Shown: positions 1 through 6,808 of the stretch, piece after piece
Layout: each line of letters begins with the position of its first letter
Numbering within the stretch: position 1 is the stretch's first letter
Origin: Spartobacteria bacterium UBA6821
GTDB lineage: Bacteria; Verrucomicrobiota; Verrucomicrobiia; Chthoniobacterales; UBA6821
Length of the DNA stretch: 14,295 bases
Assembly: GCA_002452515.1 (NCBI GenBank)
Contig: DKEN01000153.1
Coordinates: forward strand, 29,422 to 43,716
Direction: 5' to 3'
Position numbers and translations under genes: made by a program
Notes under the pieces: generated by a model
Told to the model about the DNA's origin: nothing
Databases searched by the model: none
Seen by the model: the letters and a program-made list of their open reading frames with translations, nothing else

Positions 1-1383
1 GACAAGATCGGCAAGACGCCAATGCCGCTCTTTAGCTATGGTACCAATGATTTTGCAGCCAGCCAATTTGGAGTTAGTGGACAGCCCACCAACGTCACAA
101 TCTTCACGAATCATGATATTGTCTATGTCGAGAACACGAATGCGCCGACTCCCACCCCAACTCCGAAGCCAACTCCCTCCCCCATTCCCAGCCCAACGCC
201 CAGCTACACCGAGTATGCCCAGAATGCCAATCAATACCAGGTGGCCAAGGCGCTCGATGGCTTTGTCGGCGCGGGTGGTGATAAGTCGGTGATTGTTGCT
301 GCGCTCGATAATCTCACTCCCTCCCAGTATTCTCAGGCGTTTGCTGCTATCATGCCAACGCTCTATCAATCACTAAGCTCGATCGCTTTCAATATGGCCA
401 ACAGCCAGAACAACGATTTCATCGAAAGGATGTCAGGCATCAGAACCAGTGAGAATGGTGATTCTGTCACTGGGATTCCAGAGAATGCACCGACCATTCA
501 GAACAATGGACAATCAAGTATCCCGTTACGCTCGGGATTAAATAGTCACTGGGGAATGTTTACGGATTTGAACGGCATTTACTCGCAGCAGAACAGCGGC
601 AATATGCTCCCAAATTACAATGTCATGAGCGGTGGCGGTCTTGCCGGCCCCGTTTACCATTGGAATCCCAATTTCTCGACTGGAATCTATGCCGGTTATG
701 AGGGGAGTTATGTCAATTATGGCGGTGGCAGCAATCTCAAGGATAATAGTGTTCGCTTCGGTCTCTTCGGGACTTACGCCCCGGGAGGCGGAAAGGGTTT
801 CTATGTTGATGCGTTGGCCGGTGGGGGATATCACAACTACCAGGTGACTAGGGCTATTAATTTTCCTGGAGTCAGCAGAACGGCAAACAGTTCTCCGGGT
901 GCCGGTGAACTTGATGCCCTGCTTGCAGGCGGGTATGATTTCCATAAGGGGCAATGGACTTTTGGCCCACTGGCAAGTGGCCAATACACCTATTTTGCAG
1001 CTAATGACGTCAATGAAACGGGTGCACAGAGTCTAGACTTTAATTCAAGCGGTTGGCAGACCAGCAGTTTCATCAGCAACCTAGGTGTTCATGTGAATTA
1101 CTTTTGGCAGGCTACGCAGAATATCATTGTCGTCCCTCAGATCAATCTGAGTTGGCAGCATGAGTTTCTTCAGAATCCTTATGATATCAACGGATCCTTG
1201 GGAGGAGGATCCCAGTTCGCAAATACCACTCAAGCACCGCTGAGGGATAGTCTTTACACAGGGATCGGTTTCACCGTGAACCTCTACAAAAAATGGAATA
1301 CTGCGCTGTTCTACAATGCCTCGCTCGGTAACAGCGACTTGGTTAGTCAGAGCCTCTTCTGGAGTGTGGAAATGCGATTCTAG
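1..1383 (+). CDS. Autotransporter C-terminal region (passenger tail plus translocator barrel), 5'-truncated by window edge
   Basis: The frame is open from base 1, so the ATG at 22 is probably internal and the gene begins upstream. The 460 visible residues show, in order: a passenger end resembling the last strands of autotransporter-associated repeats (FTNHDIVYVEN, about residues 36-46); a Pro/Thr-rich linker (about residues 48-68); a helical pre-barrel segment with the family-typical pattern of alternating Leu/Ala and LTPSQYSQAFAAI (about residues 75-140); and a barrel from about residue 182 with repeated aromatic-Gly-x-aromatic amphipathic strands, ending in WSVEMRF. A C-terminal Phe preceded by alternating hydrophobics is the usual outer-membrane assembly signal. 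By family knowledge the barrel inserts in the outer membrane and displays the passenger outside; the passenger's function cannot be read here. The gene converges on the minus-strand gene with only 13 bases between stops and is probably not part of the polysaccharide operon. Confidence 0.88.
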   Translation, partial: DKIGKTPMPLFSYGTNDFAASQFGVSGQPTNVTIFTNHDIVYVENTNAPTPTPTPKPTPSPIPSPTPSYTEYAQNANQYQVAKALDGFVGAGGDKSVIVAALDNLTPSQYSQAFAAIMPTLYQSLSSIAFNMANSQNNDFIERMSGIRTSENGDSVTGIPENAPTIQNNGQSSIPLRSGLNSHWGMFTDLNGIYSQQNSGNMLPNYNVMSGGGLAGPVYHWNPNFSTGIYAGYEGSYVNYGGGSNLKDNSVRFGLFGTYAPGGGKGFYVDALAGGGYHNYQVTRAINFPGVSRTANSSPGAGELDALLAGGYDFHKGQWTFGPLASGQYTYFAANDVNETGAQSLDFNSSGWQTSSFISNLGVHVNYFWQATQNIIVVPQINLSWQHEFLQNPYDINGSLGGGSQFANTTQAPLRDSLYTGIGFTVNLYKKWNTALFYNASLGNSDLVSQSLFWSVEMRF

Positions 1384-1396
1384 GGTCGCAACTGAT

Positions 1397-1771
1397 CTAG
1401 GAACTGAATGGAGTTAACCGAGATGTTGCGGGAGTTGGATTTCCCGGAGGACAGACTTGCTGAATCAGAGTATCTGGAGGAGTAGGGGTGGGAGTAGGCG
1501 TGGGCGTGGGGAGTGGAGTCGGAATTGGGGTCGGGATCTTCGGCTTGACCGTGGGCTTAGGAGTCGGGATCTTAGGCTTAACCGTGGGCTTAGGAGTCGC
1601 AGTTGCCTTCGGTTTTGCCGTAGCCTTGGGCTCAGGAGTCGGCGTTGGCGTCGCCGATACTTTAGGTTTGGGAGAAGGTGTCGGAGTTGCAGCCAAGCTA
1701 TTTGTAGGTGCGGCCATATTCATGGCGAGAGCAATCACTGGAGTAGCAATGCCGTACAGGGAAATTTTCAT
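1397..1771 (-). CDS. Small secreted Pro/Thr/Lys-rich low-complexity protein
   Basis: From the ATG at 1771 this reads 124 residues. The N-terminus is a good signal peptide: MKIS, a hydrophobic core, then an S-L-A/A cleavage site near residue 27. An in-frame ATG at 1813 would add 14 residues ahead of the signal peptide, so I prefer 1771; neither has a clear ribosome binding site. The mature part is nearly all Pro, Thr, Lys, Ala and Val in PTPTP and PKPTVKPKI repeats, ending in a short non-repetitive tail with one Cys. Such sequences occur as extended cell-wall or periplasm-spanning linkers, but no domain is recognisable and no function is assigned. It resembles the Pro/Thr linker of the convergent autotransporter. 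The alternative is a non-coding repeat whose open frame is fortuitous; the signal peptide argues against that. Confidence 0.5.
   Translation of the reverse strand: MKISLYGIATPVIALAMNMAAPTNSLAATPTPSPKPKVSATPTPTPEPKATAKPKATATPKPTVKPKIPTPKPTVKPKIPTPIPTPLPTPTPTPTPTPPDTLIQQVCPPGNPTPATSRLTPFSS
1530..1595. repeat. Two tandem 33-bp units
   Basis: Two adjacent 33-bp units (1530-1562 and 1563-1595) differ at only two positions by eye. A degraded third partial copy may follow from 1596. The unit is a multiple of three and, read on the minus strand, encodes the 11-residue PTPKPTVKPKI motif of the secreted low-complexity protein. This is the kind of repeat that changes copy number by slippage without breaking the frame. 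Confidence 0.8.
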
Positions 1772-1877
1772 GACGGTATAATATGTGGCAATTGATTTGC
1801 TGGCGACAAACATGGGAAAAGTGTTTCAGTGATTGTTGTCAACACTCAGGCACTTTCTTTTAAGAATCTAGTTTAAT

Positions 1878-1902
1878 GATCCCTCCATCTTAGATAGGGG
1901 TC
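1878..1902. promoter_or_regulatory. Imperfect dyad in the divergent intergenic region
   Basis: The left arm GATCCCT (1878-1884) pairs with AGGGGTC (1896-1902) over seven positions, including one G-T. An inner ATC/GAT pair can extend it around a tight loop. It lies in the roughly 165-bp gap between the minus-strand secreted-protein gene and the polymerase gene, 36 bases before the TTG at 1939. It could be an operator or an mRNA leader structure. No T-tract follows on either strand, so it does not look like an intrinsic terminator. I could not pick a convincing -35/-10 pair in this gap. Confidence 0.3.
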
Positions 1903-1938
1903 AATGGATTATTTTTCGATGGATAAAAAAAGGAGAAT

Positions 1939-4446
1939 TTGAGCCGATGTATTACGCCAACTCCTGACCTTTCTGCAATCCGCATGGCTGAATCTCCCAA
2001 ACATATTCCTCCCAAAGGGAATCAAACTCCTGTATCCTCAGGAGTTGGCGCTTTCCGTGCCCAACTTGCACTCCTCTGCGGTGCCCTTGCGGCTGTTTTT
2101 TTGGCGGGAGGCCCCATGGAGGGGGGAATGGGAATTTTTCTGACCATCTCGGGAGTTGTGATGCTCGTGATTCGTCCCATCCAGCATATTCCCAGGTTGC
2201 TTTGGGTGGCAGCGGCAGTACTGATGCTGGCTGCATGCTCATCCATGATCCCGCAGGAATGGCTGGGACATCTGGGGGTTAGGGCATCCATCAGGCCAGT
2301 ATCCATCCTCTCCCTACCAACGAGTATCTCTTTGGAACCTCGGACGACTATTTTTTGGATTCTCCTGATGGGACTGAGCCTGTTAATATTTTTTAATTCT
2401 CTGGGTTCGCCTCCTACTTCGCGAGGAATTGGGAGTCTGGCATTATTCGCGGTTCTAGGATGCGCCTTTTACGCCTTGCTGGCCTTGAAGTCTTGGCAAA
2501 CAGGATGGATTTATCCGTTTTTTGACAAACCAGCTTGGGCACAGTCCGCCTTTGGTTTTTTTCCGAATCGCAATCATACGGCGGGATTTCTGCTGACGGG
2601 GGCCATTTTATCATTAGGACTCATTTATCGGGGGGTGAGTGGTAGGGGAGTGCTCCAGGCATGCATTGCAGCGTGTGCCTTTTCACTTCTGATCTCGGTT
2701 CTGCTCTTCAATTCTGTATCCAGAGGGGGGATGGTATTTTTGGTTGTCGGGGTGTTGATCTGGCTTGGGGGGCTAGGGAGACATCGTTCGCGCACCTTTC
2801 TCTTCGGTTTTCTGGCTGTGATGGTTGTGGTGATGATGCTTTTTTTGAGTTCTGGAAGTAGTTTGTTAGAGCGTTTGAAAGGAGGTTCTCCCGGAACGGA
2901 TTCAAAAACGGAACTGTCGGCGCCTTCCTTTGCTGAGATTCGCCTCAAAATTTGGGAGGACACACTCTCAATCATTGCTGACTACCCTTTAACCGGAACT
3001 GGATTTGGAACATATCCGCTGGTTTATCCCTTTTATGCGGATAAGAGCCTTCGTGATCAATCAACAGCACTTCATGCCGAGAGCGACTGGCTCACCCTCT
3101 GTGCCGAAAATGGAATTCCAATGCTGATTCTAGCGGCAGGATTTCTGATTTTGTTGATCTCAAGGCTTCCCCGGATCGCTGCCAATTCTGGAAGCGACTG
3201 GCCGGTGCGATGGGCATTCATTGCTGCATTCCTGACAGAACTTCTGCACGGCCTGATCGATGTACCTTTGCATAAACCGGAGCTTGGGTGGTGGGTGATG
3301 CTTCTTGGAGGTATCGGATTTGGTGTTCCTGCAGGCAGGCAAAAAGCATCTCCAAAATCTCTTCTTATCCAACGGCTCCTCTTTGCCCTCGGAGGAGTGG
3401 TTGCCATTATGCTGGGATTCATGATGATCAGGGCCCAGTGGTGCAACGGCACTCCTCTGCCGCCGTTTGCGGCACGGGTTCTTCAACAAAAAATCGTGAA
3501 TCTTTACGACAAGGGTGATCCGGACTCAGCGGAAAAGGCTATTAGGGAGGCCCGGCGTGCCATTGGTGAGTACCCGATGAACCACGCGTTTTATTTTCAA
3601 TTGGCAAAGATGTTGCTGAATTCGGAGAAAAATGTTTCCGAGTCGACGCAGCTGCTGGAGGCGGAACAAGCTGTGTCACCCAATGATCCCGACTTTGTCT
3701 TTGTGGATGGATGGCTTCTTGCGGAGGATGCTCCGATGACAACGGCCACCTTCTGGAATGAGGCTCTTCGCAGGCAGTTGGCCTACGATGAATCTCCGAA
3801 TTCCACCATCCACCGCACAGGTGATCTCTATCAGCAAATGATCTCCACCGCTCTTGCCAACTGGCCGCTGTTTGACAGGCTCCCCGCGCTTGCAAGCAAC
3901 AGGGAGTTAAGAATGATCTGGCTGTCGCAACCGTATTGTAATGCGATTCAGACCGCAGAGGCCGTTCGTGACCACGACTTTATGGACAGCCTTTCCGACA
4001 AGGAAAAAGGTCAACTCATCAGCCTATGGTGGCAGAGAGGAGAGAAGCAGGAGGTGGAGATCTTTTTGGAGGGCCATCCAGAGTATGAGCATGCCTCACT
4101 CAATACACGGCTCGCAATCCTCACTGCATCGGGCAATGAGGAAAAGGCCTGCCGTCTTTTGATTGAGAGCTTTCAAATTCCCGTGCCCGAGTTGACTGAT
4201 CAATCGCCTTCAACTACCCGCCCTGCTGAGGAGAGTGAAATTCCGGGTGATCCGCTTGCGGCCGCGATCTACTATAGGAAAATTGGAAATGATACAGCTT
4301 CCCAACGCTATCTCGCCGATGCTCTCAATGGTACCTCAAGAAGCGACGCCCTCCGTTTCCGAGGAGTGCTTGAGATGCGCGCAGGAGAGTGGAAGGCTGC
4401 GCTGGCTGATTTGATCAGCTATTTGAAGGCTACGGGAAATCTCTGA
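1939..4446 (+). CDS. O-antigen polymerase/ligase family (Wzy/WaaL-like) membrane protein with C-terminal TPR-like tail
   Basis: This 835-residue protein has two parts. The first about 500 residues hold roughly ten or more hydrophobic segments with the Wzy_C/WaaL signature features: FFPNRNHTAGF (about 207-217), SVSRGG (about 260), WEDTLSIIADYPLTGTGFGTY (about 339-359) and LHAESDWLTLCAENG (about 378-392), the latter carrying the conserved His/Glu region of the large periplasmic loop. A last membrane segment (about 475-497) leads into about 335 soluble residues rich in Ala/Glu helices of TPR type (for example SAEKAIREARRAIGEYP). Members polymerise or transfer lipid-linked glycans on the periplasmic face of the inner membrane. 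The start is uncertain: AGGAG (1931-1935) is only 3 bases from the in-frame TTG at 1939, and the next in-frame ATG is at 1984 (MAESPK), which would give 820 residues. This gene begins the plus-strand run; the next gene follows within 40 bases. Polymerase versus ligase cannot be decided from sequence alone. Confidence 0.9.
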   Translation: MSRCITPTPDLSAIRMAESPKHIPPKGNQTPVSSGVGAFRAQLALLCGALAAVFLAGGPMEGGMGIFLTISGVVMLVIRPIQHIPRLLWVAAAVLMLAACSSMIPQEWLGHLGVRASIRPVSILSLPTSISLEPRTTIFWILLMGLSLLIFFNSLGSPPTSRGIGSLALFAVLGCAFYALLALKSWQTGWIYPFFDKPAWAQSAFGFFPNRNHTAGFLLTGAILSLGLIYRGVSGRGVLQACIAACAFSLLISVLLFNSVSRGGMVFLVVGVLIWLGGLGRHRSRTFLFGFLAVMVVVMMLFLSSGSSLLERLKGGSPGTDSKTELSAPSFAEIRLKIWEDTLSIIADYPLTGTGFGTYPLVYPFYADKSLRDQSTALHAESDWLTLCAENGIPMLILAAGFLILLISRLPRIAANSGSDWPVRWAFIAAFLTELLHGLIDVPLHKPELGWWVMLLGGIGFGVPAGRQKASPKSLLIQRLLFALGGVVAIMLGFMMIRAQWCNGTPLPPFAARVLQQKIVNLYDKGDPDSAEKAIREARRAIGEYPMNHAFYFQLAKMLLNSEKNVSESTQLLEAEQAVSPNDPDFVFVDGWLLAEDAPMTTATFWNEALRRQLAYDESPNSTIHRTGDLYQQMISTALANWPLFDRLPALASNRELRMIWLSQPYCNAIQTAEAVRDHDFMDSLSDKEKGQLISLWWQRGEKQEVEIFLEGHPEYEHASLNTRLAILTASGNEEKACRLLIESFQIPVPELTDQSPSTTRPAEESEIPGDPLAAAIYYRKIGNDTASQRYLADALNGTSRSDALRFRGVLEMRAGEWKAALADLISYLKATGNL

Positions 4447-4484
4447 CCTCTTGCATCCGATTGATTTTTGCAACAACACAACGA

Positions 4485-6029
4485 ATGCTTCCTCTCCGCA
4501 ATTCCGCTGCCGGGCTGCTTTGGTTGCCTGTTGCCGTGATTCTCCTGCTATGCGGGACGAAGTATCTTGCCGCACAGGGTGTACCGACGGTGCAGCAGAC
4601 TCAATTTCGTTCCCAATGGGTTGGTGAGCAGGTGGATCAAATCCCCATGGGCACCACCGGCACCCCGCTCAATGGTCTGGGTGCCATTGTCGGCTCACTA
4701 CAGACCCAGGATCAGTTGCAACGGGAGGTAGAGGCTTCGCTTTCCAATCTCCAACCGGGGTCGCCAATCACCTTCAAACCGCAACTGGGGGTAGGTTGGG
4801 AGTTTTCCAATCAGGGAACGCAGCAGGGTGCCAATACCGCAGCGGGGAACAGTCCCTTTATTGCGCCTGCAATTGCCCTGCTCTATGACAGGGATCATGG
4901 TGCCTGGTCGGTTTCCGCCGGATATTCTGCCGGAGAAAAATATTATTCCAATCCTGACTATTCTGCCGGGGGCACCGGTTCTCAACGCAACTCTCTTTCC
5001 CAGACGATGATTCTCAATGCATCAGTTCAGCAGAGTCGTTACACGCTAAGCGGTCTCCTGACAGGCTCCACAGGAACCGGATACGACTTTTCCTCGGGTT
5101 CCAATAACCGGCAGTTCACGACAGATGCCTCTGCGAGGTTAAACTATATCCTGACAAGCTACACGACAGTAGATGCCTCTGCCGGCGTGAATTTTCAGAA
5201 TGCCTCTGACTCGTCAGCCACCCCCAATAACAGCAGCACGGGCACTTATCTTACGGTCAGCCCTGTCTATGAACTCTCTGACAAGACCCATTTGAGCGCC
5301 ATCGTGGGGGCTGGCAGTTCGTCCCAATCAATCCAACAGGGCACAGTGAGTCCCGGGAATGCCGCCACGACGAATTCGTCTTCCGACAGCACGAGTTATG
5401 CCCAGTTGTTGGGAAAAGTGAAGTATGACATCACGGGAAAAATTTCGTTTGATCTGGCTTTGGGAGCACGTGATTTGACTTCCTCCCAGGGGAGTATGGC
5501 CAACTCCTCCTACACGGGAATCAAACCCTCATGGACGGTTGGTTTTAATTACACCCCGACACCCAAAACCTCTGTGACGATGAGTGCTGGCGAACAGGGA
5601 TCCGATGTGGTTCCGGAGTTCAATTTGATGTTGAACTGGAATCCCCGCGAAAAAACTCGGTTTTCCCTCGGTTTTTCGCAGACCGAATCGTACTCCAGCA
5701 CGCTAGCTTCCCAATACCAGGTGAGCACCGGGGTGATCGGAACTTATAGCCAGAAGCTTTTTACCTCGGTTGACCTCACGATGAATGCCGGGTATTCGCA
5801 ACAGCACTTTATTAATCTGTCCACCCCTCAGAGTTCCCAATTTTCCGCTCAATCCTCCGGGCAGTTGCCAAGTAACATCTATTTGGGACAGATCATGGTG
5901 AATTGGAAAATCCGTGATTGGGTCACCCTCGCAAATACGCTCTCCTATAATACTGGGCAGAGCACAGGGGGGGCAGGCACTTCCCAAGCTCAAATCTGGT
6001 ATGCAATCAGTCTTAATTTCTCGCTTTAG
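4485..6029 (+). CDS. Outer-membrane beta-barrel protein of the polysaccharide export locus
   Basis: From the ATG at 4485 this reads 514 residues (a TTG at 4461 would add eight before the signal peptide). A signal peptide is clear: LRNS, a Leu/Val/Ile core, then a likely cut near AAQG (about residue 31). The body from about residue 95 is a long series of 8-12 residue amphipathic strands with Gly, Ser, Thr and Tyr turns (QLGVGWEFSN, ALLYDRDHGAWSVSAGYSAG, VDASAGVNFQ, WTVGFNYTPTPKTSVTMSAG, RFSLGFSQTES, WYAISLNFSL), as expected of a barrel of perhaps 16-20 strands. It resembles the putative beta-barrel porin type 2 group often found in exopolysaccharide loci; that family name is from memory. Its position directly before the Wza-like gene suggests it is the outer-membrane part of the export channel or a scaffold for it. 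No ribosome binding site is evident. Confidence 0.75.
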   Translation: MLPLRNSAAGLLWLPVAVILLLCGTKYLAAQGVPTVQQTQFRSQWVGEQVDQIPMGTTGTPLNGLGAIVGSLQTQDQLQREVEASLSNLQPGSPITFKPQLGVGWEFSNQGTQQGANTAAGNSPFIAPAIALLYDRDHGAWSVSAGYSAGEKYYSNPDYSAGGTGSQRNSLSQTMILNASVQQSRYTLSGLLTGSTGTGYDFSSGSNNRQFTTDASARLNYILTSYTTVDASAGVNFQNASDSSATPNNSSTGTYLTVSPVYELSDKTHLSAIVGAGSSSQSIQQGTVSPGNAATTNSSSDSTSYAQLLGKVKYDITGKISFDLALGARDLTSSQGSMANSSYTGIKPSWTVGFNYTPTPKTSVTMSAGEQGSDVVPEFNLMLNWNPREKTRFSLGFSQTESYSSTLASQYQVSTGVIGTYSQKLFTSVDLTMNAGYSQQHFINLSTPQSSQFSAQSSGQLPSNIYLGQIMVNWKIRDWVTLANTLSYNTGQSTGGAGTSQAQIWYAISLNFSL

Positions 6030-6060
6030 TTTTATAAGGAACGGTTTTAGAGTCCGCCCG

Positions 6061-6795
6061 ATGACATTATACCCAAGAAGTGGTCTCGCCTGGGCAATGA
6101 TGCTCATGTTCCCATTCACTCTTGGAAAAGTCCGGGGACAGGATCAGCCGGTGCCTCCGAGCAATGCTCAAGTTGTTCAGAAGGTGTCGCAACGTGCCGA
6201 TCCCGTGGCGGGAGCAAAATCGGATAGGACATCAAACGAATCAGCTTCAGATGGTTATCAAGGTCAGGGAAGTGCCTCTTCCTTGGGGGCTGCCAATGGA
6301 GATTATTTGCTCAAATCCGGGGATATTATCGACATGGTTATCTACCGGGAGCCTGATCTCAGCATGCGTTCGAAAATCGGCAAGGACGGCCTGGTGCAGC
6401 TTCCCTTACTTGGTGAAATCAAACTTGGGGGACTTTCGGTGCGCAATGCGACTAGCCTGATCCGTGAAAAATACAATGCCGACTATCTTGTAAATCCCCA
6501 AGTTTATCTCGATATTGCCGGATATAATGCCAGTAAATTCACTATCATCGGCCAGGTTGGACGGCCAGGAACCTATGATTGCTCGGGGAGTGAGTCGATC
6601 GGTTTGCTTGAGGCAATCGGGATGGCGGGAGGTTTTACACGTATCGCCGACCGTGGCCATGTGATCGTGAAACGTCACGATGGTGATGCGATCAAGACAA
6701 TGAAGATTAATGCAAAAAAACTTTCGGACTCGGGTGTCGATCGTTTTGAAATCCAACCCGGCGATGTGATTGATGTCCACGAGAGTTGGTATTAA
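6061..6795 (+). CDS. Short polysaccharide biosynthesis/export (Wza/OPX-like) protein
   Basis: The ATG at 6061 gives 244 residues with a signal peptide (hydrophobic WAMMLMFPFTLG, cut near RGQ/D). The open frame extends upstream to 5914 but that stretch overlaps the preceding gene and has no secretion signal at its start. A linker of about 50 residues is followed by the polysaccharide export domain (about 79-156: YLLKSGDIIDMVIYREPDLS, DGLVQLPLLGEI, LIREKY, VNPQVYLDI) and one SLBB-like domain (about 158-205: IIGQVGRPGTY, LLEAIGMAGGFT). It ends at IQPGDVIDVHESWY, with no C-terminal amphipathic helix of the kind that forms the Wza outer-membrane pore, and no lipobox Cys. E. coli Wza is about 380 residues. 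By family it is the periplasmic conduit between the inner-membrane co-polymerase (next gene) and the outer membrane. There is no clear Shine-Dalgarno sequence. Confidence 0.92.
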   Translation: MTLYPRSGLAWAMMLMFPFTLGKVRGQDQPVPPSNAQVVQKVSQRADPVAGAKSDRTSNESASDGYQGQGSASSLGAANGDYLLKSGDIIDMVIYREPDLSMRSKIGKDGLVQLPLLGEIKLGGLSVRNATSLIREKYNADYLVNPQVYLDIAGYNASKFTIIGQVGRPGTYDCSGSESIGLLEAIGMAGGFTRIADRGHVIVKRHDGDAIKTMKINAKKLSDSGVDRFEIQPGDVIDVHESWY

Positions 6796-6808
6796 CAGAG
6801 AAATTTCA

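Noticed and set aside
1530..1595. CRISPR-like short repeats
   Set aside because: The units are directly adjacent without spacers, and the period is a coding 33 bp.
1457..1795. Plus-strand Gly/Val- or Arg-rich open frames (1488-1781, 1457-1795)
   Set aside because: They are the complements of the Pro/Thr/Lys repeat. The minus-strand frame has a signal peptide and these do not.
1836..1866. Sigma-70-like promoter, TTGTCA with TAAGAA
   Set aside because: Spacing is about 19 bases and the -10 is poor. Other equally weak pairs exist in the same gap.
5914..6060. N-terminal extension of the export protein
   Set aside because: It overlaps the barrel gene in another frame for over 100 bases. The signal peptide begins only at the ATG at 6061.
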